Below, piece after piece: positions 43,412 to 52,327 of a stretch of DNA of 64,000 nucleotides. The DNA lies in contig CAWGSQ010000012.1 of the NCBI GenBank assembly GCA_963825345.1, positions 310,001-374,000 of the forward strand. Direction: 5' to 3'. The notes below the pieces were generated by a model. The model saw only the letters and a program-made list of their open reading frames with translations, was not told the origin of the DNA and did no database searches. The translations under genes were made by a program, and so were the position numbers. Every line of letters starts with the position of its first letter. Within the stretch, counting starts at the first letter, position 1. This stretch comes from JACVRW01 sp963825345. GTDB taxonomy: Bacteria > Actinomycetota > Thermoleophilia > Solirubrobacterales > Thermoleophilaceae.

Positions 43412-44541
43412 TCCGTAGATCCTTCCCTCACGATGTGGATGTTCTCGTCCGACCAGCTCAGTCTGGCGGCGTCACCGGCCGCTGGGAGATCCCGGCGCGC
43501 CTCTGCATCGGCATTTGGGACCAAGACAGTCATGCGGGTGCCGTCCCCGAGCTTCACGACCATCTGCGTGGCGGTTCCGAGATAAAGGGAGCTCTCCACC
43601 TGCCCCTCCACGCTGGGGCGGTTGGCGTCGTCCGTGTCGCCGGCCTGCTGGAGCACGAGCTTCTCCGGGCGCACCACGGCGTGCGCGCGCTCGCCGTTCT
43701 TCACGCCGCCGGGATCCTGCGCGTTCACCGTGGGCCCGGCGTCGAGCCGCATCTGCGTGCCGGCGCCGTTGCTCGAGACAACCTCACCCGGCATCAGGTT
43801 CGAGACTCCGATGAAGCCGGCCACGAAGGTCGTGCCCGGGCGCTCATAGACCGTCTCCGGGTCGGCAACCTGCTCGACCACGCCCTTGTTCATGACCGCG
43901 ATGCGATCGGACATGGTGAGCGCCTCCTCCTGGTCGTGCGTCACGTAGACGAACGTGATGCCGACGTCGCGCTGGATGCGCTTCAGCTCCACCTGGAGCT
44001 GCTTGCGGAGCTTCAGGTCGAGCGCGCCGAGCGGCTCGTCGAGGAGCAGCACCTCGGGGCGGTTCACGAGCGCGCGCGCGAGGGCCACGCGCTGCTGCTG
44101 TCCACCCGAGAGCTGCGCCGGCTTGCGCTTCGCCTCGCCCGCGAGACCCACGCGCTCGAGCTCCTCGCCCACGCGGCGGCGGATCTCATCCTTGTCGACC
44201 TTCTTGCGCTGGAGGCCGAAGGCCACGTTCTGCTCGACGCTGCGATGCGGGAACAGCGCATAGCTCTGGAAGACGGTGTTGGTGGGGCGCTTGAACGCCG
44301 GGAGGCTCGTCACGTCCTCGCCCGAGAGCAGGACACGCCCCTCCGTGGGGTCCTCGAAGCCCGCAACCATGCGGAGAGTCGTGGTCTTCCCGCAACCGGA
44401 CGGGCCGAGCATGGTGAAGAACTGGCCGCGCGGGATGTCGAGCTCCATCTCGCGTACGGCCGTGAAGTCGCCAAAGCGTTTGGTCACGCGCTCGAGCCGG
44501 ACGCTCGGCGTGTCGGCGCCCGTTTGGACCTCATGGCTCAT
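43408..44541 (-). CDS. potA: Polyamine ABC transporter ATPase PotA
   Basis: The 377-residue ATPase energises the pot transporter. Walker A is GPSGCGKTT, the signature LSGGQQQR, Walker B VLLLDEPLGALD, and the switch His is in VYVTHDQEEA. A C-terminal TOBE-like domain follows. ATG 44541 is chosen; a TTG at 44553 is the other option. It is the first gene of a seven-gene minus-strand operon and diverges from the putrescine aminotransferase with 193 bases between, a natural place for shared control by the PucR-type regulator. Confidence 0.95.
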   Translation of the reverse strand: MSHEVQTGADTPSVRLERVTKRFGDFTAVREMELDIPRGQFFTMLGPSGCGKTTTLRMVAGFEDPTEGRVLLSGEDVTSLPAFKRPTNTVFQSYALFPHRSVEQNVAFGLQRKKVDKDEIRRRVGEELERVGLAGEAKRKPAQLSGGQQQRVALARALVNRPEVLLLDEPLGALDLKLRKQLQVELKRIQRDVGITFVYVTHDQEEALTMSDRIAVMNKGVVEQVADPETVYERPGTTFVAGFIGVSNLMPGEVVSSNGAGTQMRLDAGPTVNAQDPGGVKNGERAHAVVRPEKLVLQQAGDTDDANRPSVEGQVESSLYLGTATQMVVKLGDGTRMTVLVPNADAEARRDLPAAGDAARLSWSDENIHIVREGSTE

Positions 44542-44734
44542 GCTGCTCGGCAACCTATGGCCGAACCGTACCTACTGCAAGGGGCGGAATGCCGAAAACA
44601 CTCCTGCTTAATTAGACAGAATGGCGCACGCGGCAGCCCGCCGTTTCACTCCTCGCGCCCTTGTGTCGCTCCAAGAACGCCGATACCGTTGTCCATTGCG
44701 TCTAGTCGCCGTCGATACTGAGGAGAAGTCGCAC

Positions 44735-46138
44735 GTGGCCACATCCCCCCAAACGGTCTACGAGCCCCACGCCGGAGCTCCAAGCCCGCTCCAAGAGAAG
44801 GCACGCCGCCATCTCTGGATGCACTTCACCCGCATGGGAGCGTACGACGACCAGCACGAGATTCCCATCATCGTGCGCGGGGAGGGCTCGTACGTCTACG
44901 ACGAGCACGACAAGCGCTACCTCGACGGCCTGTCCGCGCTGTTCTGCGTGAACGCCGGCCACGGGCGCTCCGAGATGGGCGACGCCGCGGCGGCTCAGGC
45001 CAAGAAGCTCGGCTTCTACACGAACTGGAGCTACGCCCACCCGACGGCGATCGAGCTGGCCGAGCGCATCGCGAACCTCGCGCCCGGCGACCTCAACCGC
45101 GTGTTCTTCACCTCCGGCGGCTCCGAGGCCGTCGAGTCCGCGTGGAAGTTGGCGCGCCAGTACCACAAGCTCACCGGCAACCCGACGAAGACGAAGATCA
45201 TCTCGCGCGAGACCGCCTACCACGGCACCACGTTCGGAGCGCTCTCGATCACGGGCATCACTTCGCTGCGCACGCCGTTCGAGCCGCTCGTGCCGGGCGC
45301 GCACCACGTGCCGAACACGAATGAGTACCGCTGGCCCGAGGACCGCGACCCGCTCTGGGCCGCGAACCAGATCGAGCACATGATCGAGTTCCAGGGCCCG
45401 GACACCGTGGCCGCGGTGATCCTCGAGCCGGTGCAGAACTCGGGCGGCTGCTTCGTGCCGCAGGACGGCTACTGGCAGCGCGTGCGCGAGATCTGCGACA
45501 AGCACAACGTGCTCCTGATCGCCGACGAGGTGATCTGCTCCTGGGGCCGGCTCGGGCACTACTTCGGCGTCGAGCGCTTCAACGTCGTGCCGGACCTCAT
45601 CACCACCGCCAAGGGACTCACATCGTCGTACGCCCCGATGGGCGCGGCGATCGTGTCCGACCGCGTGGCGGAGCCGTTCATGGCCGACCCGAAGTCGTTC
45701 ACGCACGGGATCACGTTCGGCGGCCATCCGGTCTCGGCCGCGGTGGCGATGGCCAACCTCGACGTCTTCGAGCGCGAGGACCTCTGCGGGCACGTGCTCG
45801 CCAAGGAGGGCGAGTTCCGCGGGATGCTCGACAAGCTGCACGAGGACCTGCCGATCGTGGGCGACGTGCGGGGCGCGGGCTACTTCCAGGCGCTCGAGCT
45901 CGTGAAGGACAAGGACACGAAGGAGAGCTTCAGCGACGAGGAGGGCGAGGAGCTGCTGCGCGGCTTCATGTCGGCTGAGATCTTCAAGCACGGGCTCATC
46001 TGCCGCGCGGATGACCGCGGTGACCCCGTTATCCAGCTCTCACCTCCGCTGATCGCGGACAGCGAGGAATTCGAGATCATCGACCGGGTCCTGCGCCAGG
46101 TGCTCACGGAGGCCTGGGACCGGATCGTCCGCCACTGA
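44735..46138 (+). CDS. Class III aminotransferase, putrescine/omega-amine:pyruvate type
   Basis: The 467-residue PLP enzyme has HFTRMGAYDDQHEIPIIVRG, LFCVNAGHGRSEMG, FFTSGGSEAVESAWKLARQY, LLIADEVICSWGRLG and the Schiff-base Lys in LITTAKGLTSSYAPMGA. This pattern matches omega-amine:pyruvate and SpuC-type polyamine aminotransferases. With potABCD divergent, a gamma-aminobutyraldehyde-type dehydrogenase and alanine dehydrogenase downstream, putrescine to 4-aminobutanal with alanine as co-product is the likely reaction. GTG 44735 follows GAGGAGAAG by seven bases. Confidence 0.9.
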   Translation: MATSPQTVYEPHAGAPSPLQEKARRHLWMHFTRMGAYDDQHEIPIIVRGEGSYVYDEHDKRYLDGLSALFCVNAGHGRSEMGDAAAAQAKKLGFYTNWSYAHPTAIELAERIANLAPGDLNRVFFTSGGSEAVESAWKLARQYHKLTGNPTKTKIISRETAYHGTTFGALSITGITSLRTPFEPLVPGAHHVPNTNEYRWPEDRDPLWAANQIEHMIEFQGPDTVAAVILEPVQNSGGCFVPQDGYWQRVREICDKHNVLLIADEVICSWGRLGHYFGVERFNVVPDLITTAKGLTSSYAPMGAAIVSDRVAEPFMADPKSFTHGITFGGHPVSAAVAMANLDVFEREDLCGHVLAKEGEFRGMLDKLHEDLPIVGDVRGAGYFQALELVKDKDTKESFSDEEGEELLRGFMSAEIFKHGLICRADDRGDPVIQLSPPLIADSEEFEIIDRVLRQVLTEAWDRIVRH

Positions 46139-46142
46139 TCCC

Positions 46143-47729
46143 ATGCTCACCGTACGCGGGCTCGTGTCCGAAATGGGGCTCGAGCTCACGGCGGGCGACG
46201 CGGGCGCGGACGCGCCCGTGCGCTGGGTGCACATCTCGGAGCTTCCCGACCCGACGCCCTGGCTGTCGGGCGGCGAGCTCCTGCTGACCACCGGCATCCA
46301 GCTCGAGAGCGAGAAGCGGCAGCGCGAGTTCGTGAGGCTCTTGGCCGGGCATCACCTGTCCGGGCTCGGGTTCGGCACGGGCTTCAACCACGAGACCATC
46401 CCCGCGGGCCTGGCGGAGGAGGCCGAGGAGCTCGGCTTCCCTGTGTTCGAGGTGCCGTACGAGCTGCCGTTCATCGCGCTCACGGAGAAGGCCTTTACGC
46501 GGCTCGTGAACGAGCAATACGAGGTGCTGCAGCGCGGCATCGCGATCCACAAGCGACTCGAGCGGCTGGTGCTCGAGGAGAGCGGGCTCGACGAGGTGGT
46601 GCGGGCGCTCGCCGCCGCAACGGGCGGCGCCGTGTGCGTCTTCTCGGGGCGCGGCGAGACGATCTCGTCGAAGGCGTTCCGGCGCCCGCTGCCCGAGGAG
46701 GCGCTCGAGCAGGTGCGCCAGGAGGTGACCCGGCGGGGCGAGGAGCTGAGCGGCGGTGCCGCGCGAGCGTCGGACAACGCCGAGTTCGCGCCCGACCACC
46801 CCGACATCGCCGGCCGCGCGCTCGTGCTGCCGGTGTCGCTCCGGGGCCGCGGGGCGCCGCAGGCTTGGCTCGCGGCGGTGCGCGACACCGGCGGGTTAGG
46901 AGACTTCGAACGGCTCATCCTCCAGCAGGCCGTGACGGTGGTGGCGCTCGAGCTGATGCGCCAGCGCGCGATGCGCGACACCGAGCGCAGACTCGCCGGC
47001 GACGTGCTCGCGGAGGCGCTCACCGGGCGGCTCTCCGAGGAGGAGCTGGCGATGCGGCTGCGCCCGTTCGGTATCGGCCACAGCGCCGCGGTGCTCGTGT
47101 TCAGCGGAAACGAGGGCGCGCCCGAGCCGCACGCCGAGAGCGAGCTCGACCGCTTCCTGGCCGACGCCGGAATTGGCGCGCTCGTGGCCACCCGCGGGCG
47201 CCTGCTGTGTGCGGTGGTCGACGCGCGCGAGGGCGTGGACCCCGTGGCGCTGGCGGGTCGTGCCCGGGACGGAATCGAGGGCGATGGGCCGAAGCTCCGG
47301 GCCGCGGCGTCGCGCGCTGCGCCCGTGGGCTCGCTGCGGCGGACCTTCCACGAGGCCCGCTGCGCGCTCGAGGCCGCCGCGCTCTCCAACGGCTCGTCGC
47401 CCGCCGTGGCCTCGTACCGCGACCTGGGGGCGTTCCAGCTCCTGCTGTCGCTTCAGGATGACGACGCGCTGCGCCTCTACTGCGACAGCGTGCTCGGGCC
47501 GCTCGAGGACGCGAGCGGCGAATACGGAGACGAGCTGATCCGATCGCTCGAGGCGTACATCGAGCAGAACGGCCAGTGGGAGAAGGCGGCACGCGAGCTC
47601 TTCTGCCATCGCCATACGCTCCGCTATCGCATACGGCGCGTGGAGCAGCTCACCGGCCGCGACCTTTCGAGCGCCCGCGACCGAATCGAGTTCTGGCTCG
47701 CGCTGCGGGCCCGTGAGCTAGTGACATGA
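46143..47729 (+). CDS. PucR-family transcriptional regulator
   Basis: The 528-residue regulator has an N-terminal PucR ligand domain (MLTVRGLVSEMGLELTAGD...VHISELPDPTPWLSGGELLL), a variable middle region, and a C-terminal helix-turn-helix, EQNGQWEKAARELFCHRHTL followed by RYRIRRVEQLTGRDL. Such proteins usually sense purines, amines or amino acids and activate adjacent catabolic genes. It lies four bases after the aminotransferase and 19 before alanine dehydrogenase, so it probably regulates its own polyamine operon and perhaps divergent potA. Confidence 0.92.
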   Translation: MLTVRGLVSEMGLELTAGDAGADAPVRWVHISELPDPTPWLSGGELLLTTGIQLESEKRQREFVRLLAGHHLSGLGFGTGFNHETIPAGLAEEAEELGFPVFEVPYELPFIALTEKAFTRLVNEQYEVLQRGIAIHKRLERLVLEESGLDEVVRALAAATGGAVCVFSGRGETISSKAFRRPLPEEALEQVRQEVTRRGEELSGGAARASDNAEFAPDHPDIAGRALVLPVSLRGRGAPQAWLAAVRDTGGLGDFERLILQQAVTVVALELMRQRAMRDTERRLAGDVLAEALTGRLSEEELAMRLRPFGIGHSAAVLVFSGNEGAPEPHAESELDRFLADAGIGALVATRGRLLCAVVDAREGVDPVALAGRARDGIEGDGPKLRAAASRAAPVGSLRRTFHEARCALEAAALSNGSSPAVASYRDLGAFQLLLSLQDDDALRLYCDSVLGPLEDASGEYGDELIRSLEAYIEQNGQWEKAARELFCHRHTLRYRIRRVEQLTGRDLSSARDRIEFWLALRARELVT

Positions 47730-47748
47730 GAGGGAGGATCCACAGCGA

Positions 47749-48873
47749 ATGAAGGTCGGCGTTCCGACGGAGATCAAGACGGACGAGTACCGCGTGTCGC
47801 TCACGCCCGCCGGCGTGAGGGAGCTCGTGGAGCACGGCCACGAGGTGCTCATCCAGTCCGAGGCCGGCGTCGGGAGCACGATCCCGGACGAGGAGTACAC
47901 GGCGCAGGGCGCGCGTATCCTGCCGGACGCCGCCTCGGTGTTCGAGGAGGCCGAGATGATCCTCGGGGTGAAGGAGCCCCAGCCGGAGGAGGTCGCGCTG
48001 CTGCGGCCGCACCACCTGTTGTTCACCTATCTGCACCTGGCGCCGAACCCGGACCTCACCAAGGGGCTCGTGGAGTCCGGGGCCACGTGCGTGGCCTACG
48101 AGACGGTGGTCGACGACCGCGACCGGCTTCCGCTGCTCGCGCCGATGAGCGAGGTGGCCGGCAAGATCGCGACCCAGGCGGGCGCGTTCTTCCTCGAGCG
48201 CCCGCTCGGCGGGCGCGGCGTGCTGCTCGGCGGCGTGCCGGGCGTGGCCGCAGCGACGGTGATGATCATCGGCGGCGGCGTGGTGGGCCAGAACGCGGCC
48301 TTCATCGCGATCGGCATGGAGGCGGACGTGTTCGTCTTCGACCGCAGCATCGACCGTCTGCGCGAGCTCGACGTGGCCTTCGCCGGGCGCGCGTCCACCG
48401 TCTACTCGTCGACGCTCGCCGTGGAGGAGATGCTCCCGCGCGCGGACCTCGTGATCGGCGCGGTGCTGGTCCATGGCGCCCGCGCGCCCTACGTGGTGAA
48501 GCGCGATCAGCTCGCGCTGATGAAGAAGCGCGCCGTGCTCGTGGACGTGTCGATCGACCAGGGCGGCTGCTTCGAGACCTCGCACCCCACCACCCACTCG
48601 GACCCGGTCTACGAGGTGGACGGGGTGACCCATTACTGCGTCGCAAACATGCCGGGAGCCGTGCCCGTGACCTCGACGTTCGCGCTCACGAATGCGACCC
48701 TCCCGTACGTGCTTTCGCTAGCCGACCACGGGCTCGAGGGCGCCGTCGAGAAGGTCCCCGGCCTGCGGCCCGGCTTGAACGTGGCCGGCGGCAAGGTCAC
48801 GCACCCGGCCGTGGCGGAGGGAACCGGCATGCCGTATACACCCGTTGAGGACGTCCTAGGCGCAATCGCCTAG
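47749..48873 (+). CDS. ald: Alanine dehydrogenase
   Basis: The 374-residue NAD enzyme interconverts L-alanine and pyruvate plus ammonia. It has MKVGVPTEIKTDEYRVSLTP, TYLHLAPNPDLTKG with the active-site His, the Rossmann MIIGGGVVGQNAAFIAIGM, and HYCVANMPGAVPVTSTFAL. The ATG follows a GAGAGGGAGG ribosome site. Between a pyruvate-dependent aminotransferase and an aldehyde dehydrogenase it would recycle alanine to pyruvate and release the amine nitrogen as ammonium. Confidence 0.96.
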   Translation: MKVGVPTEIKTDEYRVSLTPAGVRELVEHGHEVLIQSEAGVGSTIPDEEYTAQGARILPDAASVFEEAEMILGVKEPQPEEVALLRPHHLLFTYLHLAPNPDLTKGLVESGATCVAYETVVDDRDRLPLLAPMSEVAGKIATQAGAFFLERPLGGRGVLLGGVPGVAAATVMIIGGGVVGQNAAFIAIGMEADVFVFDRSIDRLRELDVAFAGRASTVYSSTLAVEEMLPRADLVIGAVLVHGARAPYVVKRDQLALMKKRAVLVDVSIDQGGCFETSHPTTHSDPVYEVDGVTHYCVANMPGAVPVTSTFALTNATLPYVLSLADHGLEGAVEKVPGLRPGLNVAGGKVTHPAVAEGTGMPYTPVEDVLGAIA

Positions 48874-48894
48874 CACCAGGAGAGAGGACCGCAC

Positions 48895-50340
48895 ATGGCT
48901 ACTGCCACCAAGACGAAGCTCCAGAACTTCATCGACGGCGAGTTCGTGGACGCCGCCGACGGCGCCACGGAAGAGGTGACCAACCCCGCCAACGGCGAGG
49001 TGATCGCCGACATGCAGCTCTCGAGCGAGGAGGACGTGGACCGCGCCGTCATGGCCGCGCGGCGCGCGTTCGACGGATGGGCCACCACGACTCCGGCAGA
49101 GCGCGCGGGCGCCATGTTGAAGCTGGCGGACCTGCTCGACGAGCACGCCGACGAGATCTCCGACCTCGAGGCCGCTGACGCCGGCAAGCCCCGCAACGCA
49201 TTCTTCGAGGACGAGATGCCGGCGGTGAGCGACACGCTGCGCTTCTTCGCCGGCGCGGGCCGTGTCCCGGAGGGCCAGGCGTCCGCCGAGTACGTCTCGG
49301 GCCGCACCTCGATCATCCGGCGCGAGCCCGCCGGCGTGGTGGGGCAGATCGCCCCGTGGAACTACCCACTGATGATGGCCGCCTGGAAGATCGGCCCCGC
49401 GCTTGCGAGCGGCTGCACGATCGTCCTGAAGCCGGCCGAGACCACCCCGATCTCGACCGTGAAGCTCGCCGAGCTCGCGGCGGAGGTCCTGCCCAAGGGC
49501 GTCTTGAACGTGATCACGGGCCACGGGCAGCCCGCCGGCTCGTCGCTCGTCACGCACCCCGAGGTCGACATGGTGTCGCTCACGGGCTCCCCCGAGACCG
49601 GAAAGTGGATCGCCAAGGCGGCCGCGGACTCGCTCAAGCGGGTGCACCTGGAGCTTGGCGGCAAGGCGCCGGTGATCGTGTTCGACGACGTCGACATGGC
49701 CACCGCCCTCGAGACCATCGCCGGCACGGGCCTCTACAACGCGGGTCAGGACTGCACCGCGGCCACGCGCGTGCTCGCCTCGTCGAAGGTCTACGACCAG
49801 GTGGTGAGCGGCCTCGCCGACGAGGCGAAGGGCTACAAGGTCGGCGACACGTTCGACCCCGAAACCACGCTCGGCCCGGTGAACTCGATGCGCCAGCGCG
49901 AGCGTGTGGAGGGATTCCTCGAGCGCAAGCCCGACCACGCCGAGGTCGTGACCGGCGGCAAGGAGCCCGACCTGCCCGGCTCGTTCTTCGAGCCGACCGT
50001 GGTGGCCGGCCTCAACCAGGACGACGAGATGATCCAGAACGAGATCTTCGGCCCGGTGATCACCGTCCAGCAGTTCGACGACGAGGCGAAGGCCATCGAG
50101 TGGGCGAACGCGACCCGCTACGGGCTCGCGGCGTCGGTGTGGACCCGCGACGTCGGCCGGGCGCATCGCGTGGCGAACGCGATCCGCTTCGGCACGGTGT
50201 GGATCAACGACCACATCACGATGGCCACCGAGATGCCGCATGGCGGCTTCAAGCAGTCCGGCTACGGCAAGGACATGTCGAAGTACGCGCTCGAGGACTA
50301 CACGATCGTCAAGCACGTGATGGTGAACCTCGAAGCGTGA
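48895..50340 (+). CDS. Aldehyde dehydrogenase, gamma-aminobutyraldehyde dehydrogenase-like
   Basis: The 481-residue NAD(P) enzyme shows GQIAPWNYPLMMAAWKIGPAL, KPAETTPIS, LELGGKAPVIVFDDVD with the general-base Glu, and the catalytic Cys in YNAGQDCTAATRVLA, a form characteristic of PatD/YdcW aminobutyraldehyde dehydrogenases. It ends HGGFKQSGYGKDMSKYALEDY. The ATG has a strong AGGAGAGAGG site. It would oxidise 4-aminobutanal to GABA after the aminotransferase step. Betaine aldehyde or other amino aldehydes are alternatives. Confidence 0.93.
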   Translation: MATATKTKLQNFIDGEFVDAADGATEEVTNPANGEVIADMQLSSEEDVDRAVMAARRAFDGWATTTPAERAGAMLKLADLLDEHADEISDLEAADAGKPRNAFFEDEMPAVSDTLRFFAGAGRVPEGQASAEYVSGRTSIIRREPAGVVGQIAPWNYPLMMAAWKIGPALASGCTIVLKPAETTPISTVKLAELAAEVLPKGVLNVITGHGQPAGSSLVTHPEVDMVSLTGSPETGKWIAKAAADSLKRVHLELGGKAPVIVFDDVDMATALETIAGTGLYNAGQDCTAATRVLASSKVYDQVVSGLADEAKGYKVGDTFDPETTLGPVNSMRQRERVEGFLERKPDHAEVVTGGKEPDLPGSFFEPTVVAGLNQDDEMIQNEIFGPVITVQQFDDEAKAIEWANATRYGLAASVWTRDVGRAHRVANAIRFGTVWINDHITMATEMPHGGFKQSGYGKDMSKYALEDYTIVKHVMVNLEA

Positions 50341-50788
50341 GTACTCCTTTCTGACCACTTGGCTCCTGGAGGCCCCGCGCGCGCAAATCTGGTGGGTCCT
50401 CCGGGAGGCCGAGCGGTGGCCCGAGTGGTGGCGTGGTGTCGAGCGCGTGACCGTGCTTGCTCCCGATGAGCGCTACCGCATCGCGTGGCGCAGCCGAGTG
50501 CCGTATGAACTCGAGTTCGACTTCGAGGTCGTGAATTTGGACGAGCCCCGCTCGATGCGCGGGGTCGCGAGCGGCGCGCTGACCGGCACGGGCCACTGGC
50601 GGCTCTACGAGCAGAACGGCGTGACCGCTGTGACCTACGAGTGGAAGGTTCGAACGACGAAACGTTGGATGAACCTCCTCGCACCGGTGGCGCGCCCCGT
50701 GTTCGACTACAACCACGACGTCGTAATGCGCTGGGGCGGTGAGGGGCTCGCCCGGCGGCTTGGTTGCAATTTGTTAGCAGCAGGCTGA
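50337..50788 (+). CDS. SRPBCC-family (polyketide cyclase-like) protein, start region frame-broken
   Basis: The frame encodes YSFLTTWLLEAPRAQIWWVL, WPEWWRGVERV and, later, GTGHWRLYEQNG and FDYNHDVVMRWGGEG, the profile of START/SRPBCC lipid- or metabolite-binding proteins of about 150 residues. No ATG, GTG or TTG precedes this region in the frame. A GTG at 50337 overlapping the upstream stop (GTGA, as elsewhere here) would give V-S and lead into YSF if one base were present after 50341. A lost base is likely. The shorter start at 50447 removes the conserved N-terminus. Ligand unknown. Confidence 0.72.
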
Positions 50789-50803
50789 GCTATTCCCCCT
50801 AGA

Positions 50804-52327
50804 GTGCGCGCCGTGCGTGCCGTCGTGGCGGGAATCCTGGTGCTGCTGCTGGCGCTGTGCGGCTGTTCGTGTGGCGGCAGCGGCGATGCCGCCGCGAAGA
50901 AGCCGACCCGCCCGCACGTCGTGCTGCTGGTGCTCGACGAGTTCCCCGGCGACACCCTGCTCGGCCCCGACGGGCGCATCGACTCTGGGCGCTTCCCGAA
51001 CTTCGCCGCGCTGGCTGGGGACTCGACCTGGTTCCACAACGCCCATACCGCGTACGACTCCACGACCAAGGCCGTGCCGCTCGTGCTGGACGGCCTGCGC
51101 CCGCGCCCGAAGACCGCGCCGATCGTGCGCGACCACCCGCAGTCGATCTTCACGGCGCTCGGCGGGCGCGGCTACCGGATCGTTACCTCCGAGGAGGCCA
51201 CGGCGATGTGCCCAGCGCGCTACTGCCCGAGCGAGCGCAGGCGGCCGCCCGCGATCATCCCGAACCTGAAGGGTGGCCGGGCCGAGCGCTTCGGCCAGTT
51301 CGTCCGCTCGATCCACGCGAGCCGGCGGCCGACGTTCTGGATGAAGCACGCCCTGCTGCCGCACGGTCCGTGGATCTACCTGCCGTCGGGCCATCGTTCG
51401 CGGCCCGAGGGTCCCGAGCTGCTGCCGGGCATGCAGACGGTGCCGGGCTTCTACGACCAGTACGTGACCGATCACAACGAGCAGCGCTACCTGCTCCAGC
51501 TCGGCTTCGTGGACCGGCTTCTAGGCAGGCTAGTCGCCCGGCTGAAGAGCCAGGGCATGTACGACGACACGCTCGTCGTGGTGACCGCCGACCACGGCTT
51601 CGCGTGGCAGGTGGGAGTGCCGACTCGGCGCAGCGTCACGCAGTCGAACGTGAACGAGCTGGGTCCGGTTCCACTGTTCGTGAAGGCGCCGAGCCAGACC
51701 CAGGGCCGGGTGAACGACGCACTCGCCCAGACCCTCGACGTGACTCCCACGATCGCGGATGTGCTGAACGTGCCGCTCGGATACCGCACGGACGGGCGCT
51801 CGGCGTTCTCGCGTGCGGTGCGGGAACGCCGCGAGGTGAGCCTCGTCACGCGCGACTTCAGTTCGATCGTGCGCATGCCGGCCGAGCGCTGGAAGGCACA
51901 GCGGCGCGCGGTCGTGCGGCGCCGCCTGCGCCTGCTCGGCTCGGGCGCCTGGGTGAGCCTCTACACGAGCCTCGGCCCGCATCGCGAGCTGATCGGGCGC
52001 GACGTGGCGAGCGCGCGCAGCGCTGCCGGTACGCGCGCGACCATCTCCCGGTCGCCCTCTTACGCACGCGTGCGGCGCTCGAGCGGTGTCGTCCCGTGCC
52101 AGATCGCGGGGCGCATCCAGGACTCCGGAGCCCCACGCGAGCGCGATCTGGCGATCGCCGTGAATGGCCGGATCGAGGCGGTTGGGCGAAGCTTCCACCT
52201 GAAGGGCGAAACGGCGGAGAGCTACTCCGTCATGGTTCCGGAGGATTCTCTGCATGACGGCCGCAACACGGTGGAGGTGCTCGAGGTAACCGATGAGGGG
52301 GCGATGGTTCTACTGGCTCGCAGCTGA
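50804..52327 (+). CDS. Alkaline phosphatase-superfamily (sulfatase/LtaS-like) lipoprotein 1
   Basis: The 507-residue protein begins at GTG 50804 with a leader ending LLALCGC, probably lipid anchored. The catalytic region has VVLLVLDEFPGDTLL (metal Asp), YDSTTKAVP (candidate Thr nucleophile), and VVVTADHGFAW (metal Asp-His). No C/S-X-P-X-R sulfatase motif is present, so a phosphotransferase or phosphohydrolase akin to lipoteichoic-acid synthase is more likely than a sulfatase. A C-terminal domain of about 120 residues follows. The end overlaps the paralogous next gene by 35 bases. Confidence 0.85.
   Translation: MRAVRAVVAGILVLLLALCGCSCGGSGDAAAKKPTRPHVVLLVLDEFPGDTLLGPDGRIDSGRFPNFAALAGDSTWFHNAHTAYDSTTKAVPLVLDGLRPRPKTAPIVRDHPQSIFTALGGRGYRIVTSEEATAMCPARYCPSERRRPPAIIPNLKGGRAERFGQFVRSIHASRRPTFWMKHALLPHGPWIYLPSGHRSRPEGPELLPGMQTVPGFYDQYVTDHNEQRYLLQLGFVDRLLGRLVARLKSQGMYDDTLVVVTADHGFAWQVGVPTRRSVTQSNVNELGPVPLFVKAPSQTQGRVNDALAQTLDVTPTIADVLNVPLGYRTDGRSAFSRAVRERREVSLVTRDFSSIVRMPAERWKAQRRAVVRRRLRLLGSGAWVSLYTSLGPHRELIGRDVASARSAAGTRATISRSPSYARVRRSSGVVPCQIAGRIQDSGAPRERDLAIAVNGRIEAVGRSFHLKGETAESYSVMVPEDSLHDGRNTVEVLEVTDEGAMVLLARS

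Noticed and set aside
48856..50358. 500-codon minus-strand frame opposite the aldehyde dehydrogenase
   Set aside because: The plus strand encodes a complete enzyme with catalytic Cys and Glu; the antisense frame has no domain.
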